DNA of 64,000 nucleotides from Bacteroides sp. (GTDB taxonomy: Bacteria; Bacteroidota; Bacteroidia; Bacteroidales; Bacteroidaceae): contig JAJQDI010000009.1 of assembly GCA_021202275.1 (NCBI GenBank), positions 124,001 to 188,000 of the forward strand. Direction: 5' to 3'. The position numbers and the translations under genes are program-made. Shown piece by piece: positions 46,694 through 57,235 of the stretch; position 1 is the first letter of the stretch; each line of letters opens with the position of its first letter. The notes under the pieces are model-generated. The model saw nothing but the letters and a program-made list of their open reading frames with translations. It was not told where the DNA came from and did no database searches.

Positions 46694-47833
46694 TTATGCC
46701 TTTCCTTTCCGCAGAAATCTTTTAGTCAGATAGTTGCGGACCGGTTCGTCATACCATTTCAGACAGGCATAGGACAACAGGATACTACCTACTACCAAAG
46801 CTATGGCTCCGGGCAGAGACTGGCCGAAGGTAAGTTCTTCGTTCTTCACCCAGGCGTAGTACAGATAAATGAAAGGATAATGCACCATGTACAGAGGATA
46901 AGAGATATCTCCCAGGAACTTACATACGCGAACGGTATACTTATCTGTGGTTTTGCCCGAAGCGCCTAAAAAAACGATAAGCGGAAAACAGACAGTGAAA
47001 CATATCGTCTCGTACAGACCATTCATCCAGAGATGTTCGGCACCTCCGATGCGCGGAACAGACAACAACACGATAACAGACAAACTGCACCACCAGAAAG
47101 CCCCTCTGACGCGTACAGGCTGAAAGACACGGGACAAGAGCAGACCTGCCGAAAAAGAGAACAGCAGACGCAAAGAACCTCCGGTAAATTCGGTTCCCGT
47201 CCATGCATATCCGGCACAGATATCGCCGTAAGGACCGCATATGGCAAAGGTAGCCAACCCGCACCCTGCTATGGCTACCCATACCGCAAGTACCCGGGTA
47301 GAAAGTTTGCGCAGCAACAGTACATACAGCAGATTCCCGATGTACTCAAAAAACAACGACCAGCTCGGTCCGTTCAAGGGATACATTTCTCCCAATCCCC
47401 TGACTTCCGATCCCACCGGAACAGGTATCAGCAGAGCATTCAGCAGAGTAGCAACTAAAAGCGCGGCTATCGTCACCTGTGTCACATCCCATACCGGGCA
47501 TCCCTGGAAATAAAACATCCCTCCTCCGATGAGAGCTCCCAGCACAACCATGGGTTGGAGACGTATGATCCTGCGTTTGATAAAATCTCCCGTTTTCAGG
47601 GTTTTCCAACGGTCGTCACACGCGTATCCTACCACAAAACCGGACAATATAAAGAAAAAATCCACAGCCAGGTAGCCGTGGTTGATGACCTGGTCCAGAT
47701 GGCTGGTCGCAAAAGATTCAAACAAATGAAAACAAACCACTGTGATAGCTGCAATTCCACGCAATCCGTCCAGGATATGATAATGTGGCTTTGTATCCGC
47801 GAAGGCGGCGGATGAGATGTGTGTTTCTGACAT
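46694..47833 (-). CDS. Acyltransferase 3 family membrane protein (OafA-like)
   Basis: A 379-residue protein with about ten membrane helices: HYHILDGLRGIAAITVVCFHLFESF opens with the catalytic His-containing block (xHILDGLRG), then FFFILSGFVVGYACDDRW, SWSLFFEYIGNLLYVLLL, and GDISYPLYMVHYPFIYLYY near the end. Family members O-acetylate sugars of surface polysaccharides or peptidoglycan. No polysaccharide cluster surrounds it, so the acceptor is unknown. The ATG at 47833 (MSETHISS) is preferred over 47842. Confidence 0.9.
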   Translation of the reverse strand: MSETHISSAAFADTKPHYHILDGLRGIAAITVVCFHLFESFATSHLDQVINHGYLAVDFFFILSGFVVGYACDDRWKTLKTGDFIKRRIIRLQPMVVLGALIGGGMFYFQGCPVWDVTQVTIAALLVATLLNALLIPVPVGSEVRGLGEMYPLNGPSWSLFFEYIGNLLYVLLLRKLSTRVLAVWVAIAGCGLATFAICGPYGDICAGYAWTGTEFTGGSLRLLFSFSAGLLLSRVFQPVRVRGAFWWCSLSVIVLLSVPRIGGAEHLWMNGLYETICFTVCFPLIVFLGASGKTTDKYTVRVCKFLGDISYPLYMVHYPFIYLYYAWVKNEELTFGQSLPGAIALVVGSILLSYACLKWYDEPVRNYLTKRFLRKGKA

Positions 47834-47842
47834 GTGTAGCAA

Positions 47843-48171
47843 TGTGTTAAGTGTGGGGGTATAGATACATGAAAAAGATTATCTATTGTGTCTGAAGCAA
47901 TCTCAGAGCCACAAAAATAGAAATTTCGCACCATATACCTCCTGTCAGACCTTACAAAAGAAATAAATAATGTTAATAACCCTTTGTTCCCTACCTGATC
48001 ACTCCAATCGTACATCGTACATCAGTAAATCGTAATTAGCTTCGCTGACCATTGGTTGATTTCGTCGTCCGTTTGATCGTGAATCTGTAAATCGTAGATG
48101 ATATACAGATACACTACACCCAGTTCACAGCGATTACGAGGTATAAAAATCGTAAATCTGTAAATCGTAAA
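47843..48171. other. 329-bp intergenic region with AAATCGTAAATC repeats
   Basis: Between the acyltransferase and the AraC gene there is no gene; the region is AT-rich. The stretch from 48008 onward contains the repeats listed separately. Confidence 0.5.
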
Positions 48172-48175
48172 TTAT
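48008..48175. repeat. AAATCGTAAATCTGTAAATCG-type short repeats
   Basis: Three clusters of degenerate words (ATCAGTAAATCGTAATTAG at 48021-48039, AATCTGTAAATCGTAGATG at 48082-48100, AAATCGTAAATCTGTAAATC at 48148-48167), related to a copy near 35605. The last cluster overlaps the end of the AraC gene. Confidence 0.65.
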
Positions 48176-49002
48176 ATCTTTGCCCTGTATTCGGAAGGCG
48201 ACTTCCCCGTATATCTTTTGAAATACCTGCCCAGGTACGACTGATCTGGAAAATTGAGCAGGTGAGCGATCTCTTGTATAGAGAGTTGGGTCGATTGCAG
48301 AAGCACCTTGATCTCCAGAATGATATGTTCATTGATCATATCCTTGGCAGATTTGGTCTGTGTGATCTGTTTGGTGATAAACGACAGATAGCGGGGAGAA
48401 ATGCAAAGTTTATCCGCATAGAAAGCCACCTCACGCTGCTCCCGCGAATGTATATGGACCAATGAAATAAAACGGCGGAACATCTCTATGTAATGCTGGG
48501 TAGAATGGCTCTTCATGTGTTCGAAATGGCGGTGCGTCTTATTGTAGGTATTCCAGAATATACACTGCAACAAGTTACGCGCTATCTCGTAGCGAAAACA
48601 ATTTTCCTGATCTTCATACATAGCGTTCAGCAGCATGAATGTACCCGACAACCTCTTCACTTTATCGTGCGGCATATCAAACGTAGGATTGTCGCGCATA
48701 AAGAGGGAGAAAGAGGGTTCCAGTCCGAAATGGATCTCATCCGACAGCTGATGCGAGAAAGCCACAAAGATCACTCTGAAATCTTCGCTTGCCTCCTGCA
48801 ACGTAAAGATCATGCCTGGCAGCAAGGTCACCTTCGTATGCAACTTCACTTCATAGCTTATCACTCCGACAGAGACCGTAACCCTGCCGCCCAGACATAG
48901 AAAAACCAGTCCCCACTGCAACCGGAAGGGCCGGCTCAGGAACATTCCCAGATTGGACTCTCCTACCCGGAAAGGTTCTCGCGAATCATCCAAAAAAAAC
49001 AT
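48172..49002 (-). CDS. AraC-family regulator facing the RND efflux operon
   Basis: An intact 276-residue AraC regulator. The N-terminal sensor (residues 25-110) is cupin-like (VKLHTKVTLLPGMIFTLQEASEDFRVIF). The C-terminus has VAFYADKLCISPRYLSFITKQITQTKSAKDM and IQEIAHLLNFPDQSYLGRYFKRYTGKSPSEYR, the two helix-turn-helix motifs. It is divergent from the RND adaptor-pump-channel operon with a 158-bp region between, so it is probably its regulator. A -7 element (TATTTTTG, minus strand, 49025-49032) precedes it. Confidence 0.9.
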   Translation of the reverse strand: MFFLDDSREPFRVGESNLGMFLSRPFRLQWGLVFLCLGGRVTVSVGVISYEVKLHTKVTLLPGMIFTLQEASEDFRVIFVAFSHQLSDEIHFGLEPSFSLFMRDNPTFDMPHDKVKRLSGTFMLLNAMYEDQENCFRYEIARNLLQCIFWNTYNKTHRHFEHMKSHSTQHYIEMFRRFISLVHIHSREQREVAFYADKLCISPRYLSFITKQITQTKSAKDMINEHIILEIKVLLQSTQLSIQEIAHLLNFPDQSYLGRYFKRYTGKSPSEYRAKI

Positions 49003-49120
49003 CCATTCATTTCTGTTTTGGACACAAAAATACGTGTAAAATGTTAATTAATCAGCATCCTTTTCCGAAAATGAACAGCATCAGTCTCATTCTGAAAAAG
49101 AACAGCCATCCATCAAAAAG

Positions 49121-49128
49121 TACCTTTG
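49121..49128 (+). promoter_or_regulatory. -7 element TACCTTTG of the RND operon
   Basis: TACCTTTG fits TAnnTTTG, 32 bp upstream of the adaptor gene; the divergent AraC element at 49025-49032 is about 90 bp away. Confidence 0.6.
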
Positions 49129-49160
49129 CAGCCGGAAATTTATACAGTTAAAAAGAAAAA

Positions 49161-50273
49161 ATGAAAAAATCAACAGTAAAAGCGACATGTATGTGGGTAT
49201 GCCTGGCTATACTTGCCGGATGCAAATCTGAACAAGCCACTCAGCCTGTAGCCGAATACGCCACCCTGCGGGTGAGCCGTACGGAGCGTGAACTTTTCCA
49301 GCACTATCCCGCCACCATCCGCGGACGACAAGACATCGATATCCTGCCACAGGTCAGCGGATTTATCTCTGAAGTGCGTGTAAAAGAAGGGGAAAAAGTA
49401 AAGAAAGGACAAACACTCTTTATCATAGATTAGGTACCCTACCAGGCTGCTTTGCAACAGGCACAGGCCAATGCGGAAGCGGCCCGGGCCGCTGTGTCTA
49501 CGGCTCAGCTGACCTATGACAGCAAAACAGAGCTGTTCAACCGCAACGTAGTATCCCGGTTCGACCTCTCTACGGCAGAAAACCAGCTGCTCACCGCCAA
49601 AGCACAACAGGCCCAGGCCGAAGCCCAGGAAGTAACGGCACGCAACAACCTCTCGTATACCGTAGTTACCAGTCCCTCCGACGGAGTAGTAGGTACATTG
49701 CCTTATCGCGTAGGCGCGCTGGTAAGCGCTTCCATGCCCAAGCCCCTGACCACGGTCTCGGACAATTCGGAAATGTATGTCTATTTCTCCATGACAGAGA
49801 ACCAGTTGCTTTCTCTGACCCGCAGCTACGGATCCATAGACGAAGCCCTGCGCTCCATGCCGGATGTGCAGCTCCTGTTGAGCGACGGCTCCGGCTACAG
49901 CCATCCGGGACGCATCGAATCCATCAGCGGAGTGATAGACCCTACCACAGGAAGCATTTCCCTGCGCGCGGTATTTCCCAACCAGGGACGTTTGCTGCAC
50001 AGCGGCGGATCGGGCAATGTAGTGATTGCCCGCAAACAGGAAAACTGCCTGGTGATCCCACAGATCGCGACCACGGAGATACAGGATAAGAAGTATGTAT
50101 ACCTGGTAGAAGGAGAAACTCCCAGACGTGTTCCGGTGGAAGTAACCCCACTGAGCAACGGACAGGAATACATCGTAGAGTCGGGGCTCAGTGAAGGAGA
50201 CGTGATCGTGTCCGAAGGCGTAGGACTGATCCGCGACGGCGTGGCGATCAGGACCAGATCTGCCGGATTGTAA
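49161..50273 (+). pseudogene. RND membrane-fusion protein (AcrA/MexA-like), in-frame TAG at codon 91
   Basis: A 370-codon periplasmic adaptor with lipobox LAGC (Cys21). The first lipoyl half is YPATIRGRQDIDILPQVSGFISEVRVKEGEKVKKGQTLFIID; the coiled-coil hairpin follows (residues 92-150), then NNLSYTVVTSPSDGVVGTLPYRVGALVSASMPKPLTTVSD and the beta-barrel/MP domain. TAG at 49431-49433 sits between TLFIID and VPYQAALQQAQ, where relatives read DQVPYQAAL, so CAG to TAG is the likely change. Everything downstream is intact. It would couple the RND pump with the outer-membrane channel. Confidence 0.93.
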
Positions 50274-50303
50274 CCCCATCCCAACCGTAAAAAAGAAACA
50301 AGC

Positions 50304-53300
50304 ATGACATTAAAATATTTTATCGACCGCCCTGTACTGTCGGCGGTCATCTCCATTGTGATCGTTCTGGGAGGAGTGATCGGACTTTCTACCCTACCCG
50401 TAGAACAGTATCCCGACATTGCTCCGCCCACAGTCATGGTAATGACTTCCTACCCGGGAGCCAGCGCGGAAACCCTGCAGAACAGTGTGATCGCTCCCCT
50501 GGAAGAAGCCATCAACGGTGTAGAGAACATGACCTACATGACCTCCTCCGCTACCAATTCGGGAACGGTAACCATCAACGTCTACTTCAAACAGGGCACA
50601 GACCCCGATATGGCAGCTGTGAATGTGCAGAACAAAGTATCCAAAGCCACCGGAGCCCTCCCTTCGGAAGTGACTAAGGTCGGCGTACAGACCATCAAAC
50701 GGCAGACAAGTATCCTGAAGATATTCTCCCTCTACAGCCCCGATGGCAGTTACGACAACAATTTCCTGAGCAATTACCTCAAGATCAACCTGCAACCCCA
50801 GCTGTTGCGTATAGCCGGTGTGGGCGAGCTTGTGGTTATGGGAGGCGACTATAGCATGTGTATCTGGATGAAACCCGATGTGATGGCACAGTACGGATTG
50901 GTACCTGCCGACATCACTGCCGCGCTCAACGAACAGAACATCGAATCGGCTACCGGGGCTTTCTCGGAAAATGCCGGACAGACCTACCAGTACACCATGA
51001 AATACTCGGGTCGTCTGGTGACCCCCGAAGAGTTTGAAGACATTGTGATCCGTGCCCTGCCCGATGGCGAACTGCTCCGGCTCAGAGACATTGCCGACAT
51101 TGAACTGGGCCAGCAACGGTACAGTTACGAAGGGGCCACCAACGGCAAACCGGGTATCTCCTGTATGGTGTTCCAGACTGCCGGCTCCAACGCCACCGAA
51201 GTGATCCGGCAGATCGACGCGCTGCTCGAAGAGGCTCAGCAAACCATGCCTGCGGGGATGGAAGTGGTAGAGTTGAGAAATGCCAACGACTTCCTGTTCG
51301 CTTCCATCCGGGAAGTAATCAAGACCCTGTTAGAAGCTGTGTTCTTAGTGATCCTGATCGTGTATATCTTCCTGCAGGACCTGCGCTCTACGCTGATCCC
51401 GCTGGTAGGGGTCATCGTCTCCCTGATCGGTACCTTTGCCTTCCTCTCTTTCTTCGGGTTCAGCATCAACCTGCTCACCCTCTTCGCGCTGGTACTGGCC
51501 ATCGGTACGGTGGTAGATGATGCCATCATTGTGGTGGAGGCGGTACAGGCACGGTTCGATGTGGGCTACCGCTCCTCCTACATGGCTGCCAACGATGCCA
51601 TGAAGGGGATCAGCTCTGCCATCATCACCTCTACCTTAGTCTTTATGGCGGTATTTATTCCGGTCTCTCTGATGGGAGGTACTTCGGGTACCTTCTATAC
51701 CCAGTTCGGTATCACCATGGCTGTGGCGGTAGGTCTGTCGGCTGTCAATGCCCTGACCCTCTCTCCTACCCTCTGCGCCCTGCTGCTCAAGCCTTATGTA
51801 GATGAAGACGGCAAGGAGAAAAACAACTTCGCCGCCCGCTTCCGCAAGGCGTTCAATACCTCTTTCGATGCCCTGGTACGCAAATACCAATACGGCGTAT
51901 TCCTGTTCATCAAACGTCCCTGGCTCACCTGGTCGGTACTGATCGCCTCGATCGTGCTGTTGGTCGTACTAATGAACCATACCAAGACCGGACTGGTGCC
52001 CGATGAAGACCAGGGAAGTATCTTTGTCAATGTAAACACGGCCCCCGGCAGTTCGCTCGACCAGACCAATCAGGTGATGATGGAACTGGAAAAACGGGTC
52101 AGCGAGATCCCGCAGATACAGACCTATTCGCGTGTGGCCGGGTACGCAATGATCGCCGGACAGGGACCTTCGTACGGTATGATCACCATCAAGCTGAAGC
52201 CCTGGGACGAACGCCAGGGAAAAGGCGATGATGTGCAATCCGTGATTGCCGATCTGTACCGCCGCACGGCCGACATCAAAGATGCCAGTATCTTCGCCAT
52301 GGCGCCGCCCATGATCACCGGCTACGGTACGGGCAACGGATTCGATATGCACCTTCAGGACCGCCAGGGCGGAGACATCGAAACGTTCTACGGCTACACC
52401 CGGCAATTTATTGCCGCGCTGAACCAACGTCCGGAGATTGCCTCTGCCTATTCTTCGTTCAGCATCAGCAATCCGCAATGGCTTGTGGAGGTAGATGCTG
52501 CGCGCTGCAAGCGCGCGGGAATTTCTCCCGGTGAGGTGCTCTCTACGCTGTCTGCTTACTACGGCGGTCACTATGTATCCGATTTCAACCGTTTCTCCCG
52601 CGTCTATTATGTGATGCTGTAAGCCGCACCCGAATACCGCCTCGATGCCGCGTCGCTCGATCAGGTATATGTACGGATCAACGGAGAGATGGCACCCATC
52701 AGTCAGTTTGTCAACCTGACCAAAGTATACGGAGCGGAAGCCCTCAACCGCTTCAATATGTATACTTCCATCGCTGTCAATGGCCAGGCGGCCGACGGGT
52801 ACAGTTCCGGAGATGCCATCCGCGCCATCCGGGAAGTAGCAGCCTCTACGCTGCCGCAAGGATACGGATACGAATTTGCCGGGATCACCCGCGAAGAGAG
52901 CCAGAGTACCAACACCACGGTGATCATCTTTGCCATCTGTATTCTGCTCATCTACCTGATCCTGAGTGCGCTGTACGAGAGCTTCCTGATCCCCTTCGCC
53001 GTGATCCTGTCTGTTCCGTGCGGACTGATGGGTAGTTTTCTCTTTGCCAAAACCCTGGGACTGGAAAACAACATCTACCTGCAGACCGGACTGATCATGC
53101 TGATCGGATTGCTTTCCAAAACAGCAATCCTGCTCACGGAATTTGCCGTAGAGCGCCGCGCCAGTGGCATGTCACTCGCTGCCGCCGCGCTGGCCGCGGC
53201 TAAGGTGCGCCTGCGTCCGATCCTGATGACGGCCCTCACAATGATATTCGGACTGCTGCCCCTTGTATTCTCTACCGGAGTGGGTGCCAACGGGAACAGT

Positions 53301-53492
53301 TCGCTCGGCACAGGTGCCGTAGGGGGTATGCTGATCGGTACGCTGGCACTCCTGTTCCTGGTACCATCCCTGTTTATCGTGTTCCAGTACCTGCAGGAGA
53401 AGATCCGCCCCGTAGAGATCAACAGCCACCCCGACTGGGCGATACAGGCAGAGATCGAAGAAAATGAAGAACGTAAAAAGCAGAACACATAA
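50304..53492 (+). pseudogene. RND multidrug efflux pump (AcrB/MexB-like), in-frame TAA at codon 773
   Basis: A 1062-codon HAE1-type inner-membrane pump. The N-terminus FFIDRPV-like LKYFIDRPVLSAVISIVIVLGGVIG, porter domains, and the proton-relay helix GTVVDDAIIVVEAV (Asp pair in helix 4) are present; helix 10 reads TQLTGLIMLIGLLSKTAILLTEFAVE-like (Lys). TAA at 52620-52622 separates RFSRVYYVML from AAPEYRLDAASLDQVYVRI in the second half of the porter domain, where relatives have VMLQA, so CAA to TAA is likely. It trims the protein to 772 residues, without helices 8-12, and would be inactive. Adaptor and channel genes flank it. Confidence 0.94.
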
Positions 53493-53493
53493 T

Positions 53494-54879
53494 ATGAAAA
53501 AACTAATGATATACCTGAGTATCGCGGCTTGTATGACAAGCTGCGGTATCTACAAACCTTACCAGCGTCCGGAGGTGTAGACAGACGGACTTTTCGGCGA
53601 GGAATACGAGACTACCGATACGCTGTCTGCGGGAGATATCTGCTGGCAGGAATTCTTTACCGATCCCTGCCTGCAACAACTGATCGGACAGGGCCTGCGT
53701 CAGAACACCGACCTGCAGATCGCCCACCTGCGCATCCGCCAGGCAGAAGCGGCTTTGCTGACCTCCAGACTGGCCTATCTGCCTTCGCTGCACCTTACCC
53801 CCGAAGGATCACTGGCCAGCTTCGACCGCTCGGCGCCTTCCCGGACCTACACACTGCCCGTGGCAGCCAGCTGGGAGATTGACGCGTTTGGCAAACTGAC
53901 CAGCAACCGCAAACGCTCCCGGGCGGCTTACCTGCAAAGTCAGGAATACCGTCAGGCCGTACGTACACAACTGATCGCCGGGATCTCCAACCTGTATTAT
54001 ACGCTGTTGATGCTGGACAAGCAGTACGAGATCAGTGAACATACTGCCGCCGCGTGGCGCGAAAGTGTAGAAACGATGCGTGCCATGAAAGAGGCAGGTA
54101 TGACCACCGAAGCGGGTGTAGCACAGACAGAAGGCAATTACTACGCCATCGAAGCCTCCCTGCACGACCTGAAACAGCAGATCAGCGAAGTAGAGAACAG
54201 CCTGGCACTGCTGTTGGGCGAATCGCCCCACACGATCGGGCGGGGAAAGTTGGATGATCAGGAATTTCCCGCGGAACTGACCACCGGAGTGCCTTTGCGG
54301 CTGCTTGCCAATCGTCCGGACGTGAGAAGCGCGGAGCTCTCCCTGATGCAGGCCCACTACGCCACCAACGCTGCCCGGTCGGCTCTCTACCCGGCCATCA
54401 ACCTCAGCGGGCTTGCCGGATGGACCAACAGCGCGGGTAGCTACATCGTGAATCCGGGCAAACTCCTGCTTACTGCCACGGCTTCGCTCACCCAGCCGCT
54501 CTTCAACCGGGGGCTGAACCTGGCACAGGTGAAGATCTCCAAAGCGCAACAGGAAGAGGCGGCTCTCTCTTTTCAGCAGACCTTGCTCAACGCGGGTGCC
54601 GAAGTAAATGACGCGCTGACACAGTACCAGACTGCCCGCAACAAACAGGAATTGCGCATCAGGCAGATCCATTCGCTTGAAAACGCACTGGAAAGTACGG
54701 AATTGCTGATGACACACGGCTCTACCACGTATCTGGAAATACTGACAGCCCGCCAGAGCCTGCTCTCGGCACAACTGGCAGGCGTAGCCGACCGTTTCAG
54801 TGAGATACAGGGAATGATCAGCCTCTACCATGCGCTGGGAGGAGGACGTGAACTTCCGGAGGATAGCAACGAAGAGTGA
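53494..54879 (+). pseudogene. RND outer-membrane channel lipoprotein (OprM/NodT-like), in-frame TAG at codon 29
   Basis: A 462-codon outer-membrane factor. The lipoprotein signal ends with MTSC (Cys17). After the N-terminal GIYKPYQRPEV, a TAG at 53578-53580 interrupts before TDGLFGEEYETTDTLS; a Gln or Glu codon is expected. The NodT repeats follow: LRIRQAEAALLTSRLAYLPSLHLTPEGSLASFDRS ... VAASWEIDAFGKL, and RLLANRPDVRSAELSLMQAHYATNAARSALYPAINLSGLAG, and the final TYLEILTARQSLLSAQLAGVADRFSEI. It begins 1 bp after the pump stop codon, so is co-translated. All three cistrons of this operon carry a stop. Confidence 0.92.
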
Positions 54880-55086
54880 TCTTTTCCTTTTTCCGCTGAA
54901 TGGTCGGTCACCGGGAAGGAAGATAGATCCAAACGATGTATACAAGATCAGCACCTACCTGAACCAACGGCCGGCGAAGTGAAAAAGAATCAATAGGAAG
55001 AAGCTGTTGTACCCCGGAAGTATGATAGGTTACATCATGTATCGCATGTCATACCATGTATCTGTAGTGATGAAGGCACGTTAGAT

Positions 55087-55150
55087 TTCAGCCCAGGACA
55101 AGTGCAGTGAAGCCGTAGCAATAGCGAAGGCAAAACAAACGCAGTCCTGG
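55087..55150. repeat. CCCAGGAC ... GTCCTGGG inverted element
   Basis: CCCAGGAC and GTCCTGGG flank a 48-bp interior (GCAGTGAAGCCGTAGCAATAG...). Elements with this CCAGG/CCTGG closing and a CAAAACAAACGC interior recur between Bacteroidota genes; I believe it is a small REP-like repeat, based on memory of the pattern. The gap 54880-55429 contains no gene. Confidence 0.45.
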
Positions 55151-55171
55151 GTTACAAGCCGTACAAGAAAT

Positions 55172-55247
55172 GGAGTGCTGCAAGTACGATCGAAAATGAA
55201 GAGACATCATTTTCTTTCGATCGTGCTTGCAGCACTCCCTGTTTTTT
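55172..55247 (+). terminator. Long intrinsic terminator downstream of the RND operon
   Basis: GGAGTGCTGCAAGTACGATC pairs with GATCGTGCTTGCAGCACTCC (one mismatch), extended by AAAATGA / TCATTTT, then CTGTTTTTTA with T6 at 55242-55247. A strong Rho-independent terminator, 290 bp after the channel gene. Confidence 0.85.
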
Positions 55248-55395
55248 ATTCTTGTTTATATACCTGTATCAAAATAGATTTTTATATTTTGATATAGCTT
55301 ATTTTACACTTTGCACACACTCCTCTTCTATACTTGTTTATTCAGAAAAAGAGAATAAAAAATAGAGGTTTTATGTGTTACAGGCAAGAATTGTA

Positions 55396-55403
55396 TATAT
55401 TTG
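55396..55403 (+). promoter_or_regulatory. -7 element TATATTTG of a small lipoprotein gene
   Basis: TATATTTG 26 bp upstream of the ATG at 55430. Confidence 0.6.
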
Positions 55404-55429
55404 CGAATGCAAAATAAAAACATACTGCT

Positions 55430-55840
55430 ATGAAACTAAAAAACTATTTATTATTAATGCTTTTCATTTCTTTATTATCTTCTTGTTTCACTATGCCTCC
55501 ACCCTATTATCAAGCTCATATAGTAGACTATTCTGCATTTACCCAAAAAGGAATATTTGTTACAGAATCAGACAACATTAAATTCGATTATATAGCTATT
55601 GGATCTGTGAGGGCAGAAGGAAAAGGAGGATGGACACAGGAGGTTAAAAAGAAAGCTATAGGGCCGGATTTAAATAAATTATTTGAGGAATTAGCTGAAA
55701 CATTAGCAGCGCAGAATGCCAACGGTATTATTAACTTGAAAGTCCATACAGTACCAGAAAAAAAATACTTTTATAACAACTATATTGTCACAGGCATGGC
55801 TGTCCATATCAAAGAAGATATCTCTCATCTCTTAAAATAA
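55430..55840 (+). CDS. Lipoprotein with possible YbjQ-like domain
   Basis: A 136-residue lipoprotein: LLMLFISLLSSC (lipid Cys at residue 19), then KFDYIAIGSVRAEGKGGWTQEVKKKAIGPDLNKLFEELAETLAAQNANGIINLKVHTVPEKKYFYNNYIVTGMAVHI. The glycine-rich helix-turn block with GANGIINL near the C-terminus resembles the YbjQ/heavy-metal-binding group of pentameric proteins, but the match is weak. It is AT-richer than its neighbours (notably low GC in the first half). Role unknown. Confidence 0.6.
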   Translation: MKLKNYLLLMLFISLLSSCFTMPPPYYQAHIVDYSAFTQKGIFVTESDNIKFDYIAIGSVRAEGKGGWTQEVKKKAIGPDLNKLFEELAETLAAQNANGIINLKVHTVPEKKYFYNNYIVTGMAVHIKEDISHLLK

Positions 55841-55924
55841 ACAATGCAACAACAGTCAATAATTTTTACTACCATAGTCATCATACAGGTTATCATACAT
55901 TACTCTCCATTATGGAAATAGTGA

Positions 55925-55932
55925 TATCTTTG
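55925..55932 (+). promoter_or_regulatory. -7 element TATCTTTG of the YjbR gene
   Basis: TATCTTTG 44 bp upstream of the chosen ATG at 55977. Confidence 0.6.
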
Positions 55933-55976
55933 CAAAAAGAATGATATTTACCCTGTTTTATTGGAAAAATAAGGAT

Positions 55977-56378
55977 ATGAATATCGAAGAACTCAGGGAA
56001 CATTGCCTGTCTGTAAAAGGATCTTCTGAAAGTTTTCCTTTTACCAAGTTTGCCAGAGGAGCAGAAAACATCCTGGCATTCAAAATTATGGAGAAAATGT
56101 TTGCCTATGTAGACATATACCCGTCAGACGGAAGATTCCTGATCTGGATGAAATGCGACCCTTCCTGCTCCGCACAGTTATGCAGGCAATATAAGGGTAT
56201 CCTGATCTCACCCCGGAGCCCGGATGGCAAATGGATCGGAGTAGCACTGGGGTCAGACGTTCCAGACACACGGATCAGAGAACTGATCCTGCACTCCGCA
56301 GAGGAAGTGATCCAGGCACTCCCCCGCAAAAAACAGGCAGAATACCACAAGTTACTTTCCCCTACAAACGAGGGGTAG
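55977..56378 (+). CDS. YjbR/MmcQ-family (CyaY-like fold) protein
   Basis: A 133-residue protein. The family signature is complete: MNIEELREHCLSVKGSSESFPF, KIMEKMFAYVDIYP, LIWMKCDP, and the closing KWIGVALGSDVPDTRIRELILHSAEEVI. YjbR proteins have a double-wing DNA-binding-like fold and unknown function. The ATG at 55977 starts at the family boundary. Single gene with own promoter. Confidence 0.88.
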   Translation: MNIEELREHCLSVKGSSESFPFTKFARGAENILAFKIMEKMFAYVDIYPSDGRFLIWMKCDPSCSAQLCRQYKGILISPRSPDGKWIGVALGSDVPDTRIRELILHSAEEVIQALPRKKQAEYHKLLSPTNEG

Positions 56379-56475
56379 CCTATGGGTAGCTACCCCTCTC
56401 CTCAGTCGCCTGTAAACAGTCAAAGGGATTTCAACGAACTACCAGACCCTTTGAGGTTACCGCATAAAAAGAAAT

Positions 56476-56886
56476 CTACTCCAACCGGATCAACCGATAA
56501 AGCAATTGCTGAATCGCTTCCTGATAATCATCTATAATCGAATCTATAAACTTTTCCCGGAACAGTTCCCGTCTGTATTCCACTTCATTATAAAAGTCCG
56601 TAGCAAACTCTATGATATCCACGGGAACAGCAGTCTCCGGAATAACAATATCTATCCCGCCGTAAAGCGAATAAGCCGTCTCTACCAGCCGATCCAGTGT
56701 ATCTGAAAGGCTGCTTACAGCCTGGTCCAGGGCCATATGCCGGGCATAACTTCCCCGGCCTGTTACATGCCAGTGATACAGTTTCAAAGCACTGTTGAAC
56801 GAATAAAGCTTTCCAAAGAAAACCGCAATGCCGGAACACACCTTGTCTTCTCCGCATTTTTTTACCTGCATCTTTGTATCCATCAT
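56476..56886 (-). CDS. DUF5856 family ferritin-like protein
   Basis: A 136-residue helical protein: VFFGKLYSFNSALKLYHWHVTGRGSYARHMALDQAVSSLSDTLDRLVETAYSLYGGIDIVIPE resembles a Dps/ferritin-like four-helix bundle (Trp-His and spaced His/Asp), and the assignment DUF5856 is based on the pattern. It could bind metal or act in DNA protection, but no ferroxidase set is proven. A Cys pair near the N-terminus (KKCGEDKVC) is unusual. Confidence 0.65.
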   Translation of the reverse strand: MMDTKMQVKKCGEDKVCSGIAVFFGKLYSFNSALKLYHWHVTGRGSYARHMALDQAVSSLSDTLDRLVETAYSLYGGIDIVIPETAVPVDIIEFATDFYNEVEYRRELFREKFIDSIIDDYQEAIQQLLYRLIRLE

Positions 56887-57230
56887 ATGATCTTATTTTT
56901 TATAAGAACCTGTTCAGATCTTCTACAGATCCCTTACCCAGGTTCTAAGTCAGTTGATCAAACCCATTCCTACACCCCGTTATTGGGATGAATTAAAAAT
57001 AGCCTTTTATCAACACTCCTTCAAGACCCAGAAGAACACAACCTTTACTAAAAATGACAAAAAGAAGTAACCACAGCACAAAAAATGACACGATGAGTGT
57101 CATACCGGAGAAGAAAAGCAGAAGTTTTACGTTTTCTGCAACTTTATCGTTACGAGAAATGAAAAACAACTGTTCAAAAGAACAACATAGAATGGCCCTG
57201 TGAAACCTGTGAAAACGGAGCTGTTTTCCT
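56887..57230. other. 344-bp intergenic region; small inverted repeat, no gene
   Basis: Upstream region of the DUF5856 gene. It contains an 18-19-bp inverted repeat (ATGACAC-GATGA-GTGTCAT, 57086-57104), a possible operator, and nothing else recognisable. Confidence 0.45.
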
Positions 57231-57235
57231 GAAAA

